Below are positions 33,801 through 35,405 of a stretch of 35,405 bases of DNA, piece after piece. The translations under genes and the position numbers were made by a program. The notes under the pieces were generated by a model. The model worked only from the letters and a program-made list of their open reading frames with translations. It ran no database searches and was not told the origin of the DNA. Origin of the DNA: Neptuniibacter marinus. Its GTDB lineage: Bacteria; Pseudomonadota; Gammaproteobacteria; Pseudomonadales; Balneatricaceae. Each line of letters opens with the position of its first letter. Positions within the stretch are counted from its first letter, which is position 1. The stretch covers positions 1 to 35,405 of the forward strand of contig NZ_LUTR01000030.1 in the NCBI RefSeq assembly GCF_001597725.1, written 5' to 3'.

Positions 33801-35204
33801 ATGATTTTTCCTGTGATTCTTTCTGGTGGTTCTGGTACACGTTTGTGGCCTTTGTCTAGGACTCAATATCCTAAACAGTTTTTGCCGCTTAATAATGATA
33901 TTTCAATGCTGCAAGAAACTGTTGCTCGGTTAGGTTCGGTTGAGCATGTAAACTTGATATGCAATGAAGAGCATCGATTTTTAGCGGCTGAGCAGATGCG
34001 AGTGATCAATCAATCGTGTTCGATATTTTTAGAGCCTGTAGGTCGAAATACAGCCCCAGCTATTGCGCTGGCTGCATTGGATGCGGTGAATAAAGGAAAA
34101 GGGTCAGAATGCTTGTTAATTCTGGCGGCGGATCATGTTATTGAGAATGAGGCTGCATTTCAAACAGCTATTCGAAAAGCTGAGCCACTAGCTAGCGCAG
34201 GGATGCTGGTGACTTTTGGCATAGTGCCTCAGCATCCAGAAACCGGTTATGGTTATATTCAGGCGAGTAGTGAGTATGAAACATCATCCGCTTTTAATAT
34301 TAAGCAATTTGTAGAAAAGCCTGATCTAGGTACGGCTAAAAGCTATTTGGAGTCAGGTGATTTTTACTGGAATAGCGGCATGTTTATGTTTAGGGCGGAT
34401 CGTTATATCGAAGAGTTAGGGAAATATCGCCCTGATATTTTACAAGCATGTGAAAAGGCGATCTCTACTACAGCGCAAGATATGGATTTTATTAGGGTGA
34501 ATGCTGAGGCGTTTAGTTTATGTCCTGATGAATCAGTCGATTATGCTGTTATGGAGAAGACTGAATCGGCTGTTGTAATCCCCCTTGATGCAGGCTGGAG
34601 TGATGTCGGTAGTTGGTCAGCGTTGTGGGATCTTAAAGATAAAGATTCTGAAGGTAATATTAGTGAAGGTGATGTTATCGCTTTGGAGACTAAAGATTCT
34701 CTAATTATGTCTAAAGATCGTCTGGTAACTACATTGGGTGTAAGCGATCTTATTGTTATCGACACTCCTGATGCGTTGTTAGTTGCGGATAAAAAACGTA
34801 TTCAAAATGTAAAGAAAATTGTTACTCAACTCAAAGATGCTGGTCGAAAGGAAGCGTTCCAGCATCGTGAAGTCTATCGCCCTTGGGGTAAGTATGATTC
34901 CATCGATATGGGCGCTCGATATCAGGTTAAGCGTATTACGGTTAAACCGGGGGCTAAGCTTTCATTGCAGAAGCATCATCATCGTGCAGAGCATTGGATT
35001 GTTGTTGAAGGGACCGCACGTGTCACTAAGGGAGATGAAGTCTTTTTGGTTACTGAAAACCAATCAACCTATATTCCTTTAGGTGAAGTACATTGTTTGG
35101 AAAATCCAGGGAAAGTTGATTTAGAATTAATAGAGATCCAATCGGGGTCTTATCTTGGGGAGGATGATATTGTCCGCCTTGAAGATCGCTACGGAAGGGT
35201 TTAG
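33801..35204 (+). CDS. manC: Mannose-1-phosphate guanylyltransferase / mannose-6-phosphate isomerase
   Basis: The 467-residue bifunctional enzyme has an N-terminal nucleotidyltransferase with [14 protein letters not shown] (7-20) and [25 protein letters not shown]-like substrate motifs, and a C-terminal type II PMI cupin domain with [19 protein letters not shown] and [10 protein letters not shown]. It makes GDP-mannose from mannose-1-phosphate, and the PMI half can supply mannose-6-phosphate from fructose-6-phosphate. ATG 33801 is preceded by TAGG at 6 nt; the in-frame TTG at 33795 would be too close. It implies mannose or a GDP-mannose-derived sugar in the polymer. A phosphomannomutase is not present in the window. 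Confidence 0.94.
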   Translation: MIFPVILSGGSGTRLWPLSRTQYPKQFLPLNNDISMLQETVARLGSVEHVNLICNEEHRFLAAEQMRVINQSCSIFLEPVGRNTAPAIALAALDAVNKGKGSECLLILAADHVIENEAAFQTAIRKAEPLASAGMLVTFGIVPQHPETGYGYIQASSEYETSSAFNIKQFVEKPDLGTAKSYLESGDFYWNSGMFMFRADRYIEELGKYRPDILQACEKAISTTAQDMDFIRVNAEAFSLCPDESVDYAVMEKTESAVVIPLDAGWSDVGSWSALWDLKDKDSEGNISEGDVIALETKDSLIMSKDRLVTTLGVSDLIVIDTPDALLVADKKRIQNVKKIVTQLKDAGRKEAFQHREVYRPWGKYDSIDMGARYQVKRITVKPGAKLSLQKHHHRAEHWIVVEGTARVTKGDEVFLVTENQSTYIPLGEVHCLENPGKVDLELIEIQSGSYLGEDDIVRLEDRYGRV

Positions 35205-35256
35205 GCGGGGTTTATCGTGTCTTCATTCGTTCCGAGCATAAAGGTGGTACGTAGGT

Positions 35257-35344
35257 TGTAGGAGGCCAGTCTCTGGCCGAAGGGGTTGGGGTTTTGATCG
35301 GGTTGGGAGCGTAATTCATTCGCTCACGGGGTGAGCTCCTTGTA
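35257..35344. repeat. REP/BIME pair at the right end
   Basis: A unit at 35257-35287 (TGTAGGAGGCCAG, body closing CTGGCCGAAGGGG) is followed by a G/T-rich spacer and an inverted unit (35309-35344, GCGTAATTCATTCGCTCAC ending GAGCTCCTTGTA). This is the mirror image of the forward-spacer-inverted pairs at the left end. A fragment of the CCGAGCATAAAGG insert lies just upstream at 35232-35244. The inverted unit runs into the terminal inverted repeat. Confidence 0.85.
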
Positions 35345-35404
35345 TGTTTAACCTCAACGATTATTTATCATTGGTAATCGTTTCTGGGGAAGCCGCCCGC
35401 TCCT
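35329..35404. repeat. Right copy of the perfect 76-bp terminal inverted repeat
   Basis: Exact reverse complement of bases 1-76, one base from the window end. It includes the mirror of the AACGATTA/TAATCGTT hairpin (35356-35382) and the GGGTGAGCTCCTT head of a REP unit. See the left copy for the two explanations. Confidence 0.9.
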
Positions 35405-35405
35405 T

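Overview
The window is about 35.4 kb of low-to-moderate G+C DNA from a Gammaproteobacterium. The gene families and the Pseudomonas-type REP repeats with a GTAG head suggest a marine Oceanospirillales-like or Pseudomonadales-like bacterium; this assignment is inference and has low resolution. The content is a locus for a secreted polysaccharide that is very probably sulfated, cut into modules by clusters of REP/BIME palindromes. One cluster carries its own REP-associated tyrosine transposase (RAYT).

Layout. 1-1117: two REP clusters flanking the RAYT gene. 1271-3124: UDP-glucose dehydrogenase and a small membrane protein, followed by a third REP cluster (3160-3322). 3318-5262 (minus): a Wzy/O-antigen-ligase-type polymerase and a small secreted Ala-rich protein. 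5566-18384 (plus): one long, tightly packed run with a WcaJ-like priming transferase, an SDR epimerase, an OafA-type acyltransferase with SGNH domain, a second Wzy-like protein, a glycosyltransferase, a Wzx flippase, a sulfotransferase, two GT2 enzymes, a sulfotransferase-like protein and a secreted GH16 glycanase. 18395-19348 (minus): a third sulfotransferase. 19456-20484 (plus): a second acyltransferase. 20468-24402 (minus): a type I secretion adaptor, an ABC exporter with degraded ATPase motifs, and an RTX calcium-binding protein. A fourth REP cluster (24873-25018) follows. 25032-31363 is a sulfur-activation module: cysQ and an SLC13 permease on the minus strand, divergent from a fused cysD and a cysNC fusion. 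31512-35204: galE, a GT4-like glycosyltransferase and manC. A last REP cluster and a perfect 76-bp inverted copy of the left end close the window.

How it fits together. Ugd, GalE and ManC supply UDP-GlcA, UDP-Gal and GDP-Man. WcaJ starts the lipid-linked unit, four glycosyltransferases extend it, acyltransferases and sulfotransferases decorate it, and Wzx/Wzy flip and polymerise it. SLC13, CysD-CysNC and CysQ would import sulfate, make PAPS and remove PAP, which is logically the same supply line as NodPQ for NodH in rhizobia. No Wza exporter, Wzc co-polymerase or TolC-like outer-membrane protein is present, so these must lie elsewhere.

Most unusual points: CysD carries an N-terminal extension of about 274 residues that looks like a catalytically dead IS630-type transposase (two helix-turn-helix regions plus a decayed RNase H-like core); the RTX exporter ATPase lacks recognisable signature, Q-loop and His-switch residues; and two genes, including a polymerase, take their TAG stop codon from the GTAG head of a REP element.
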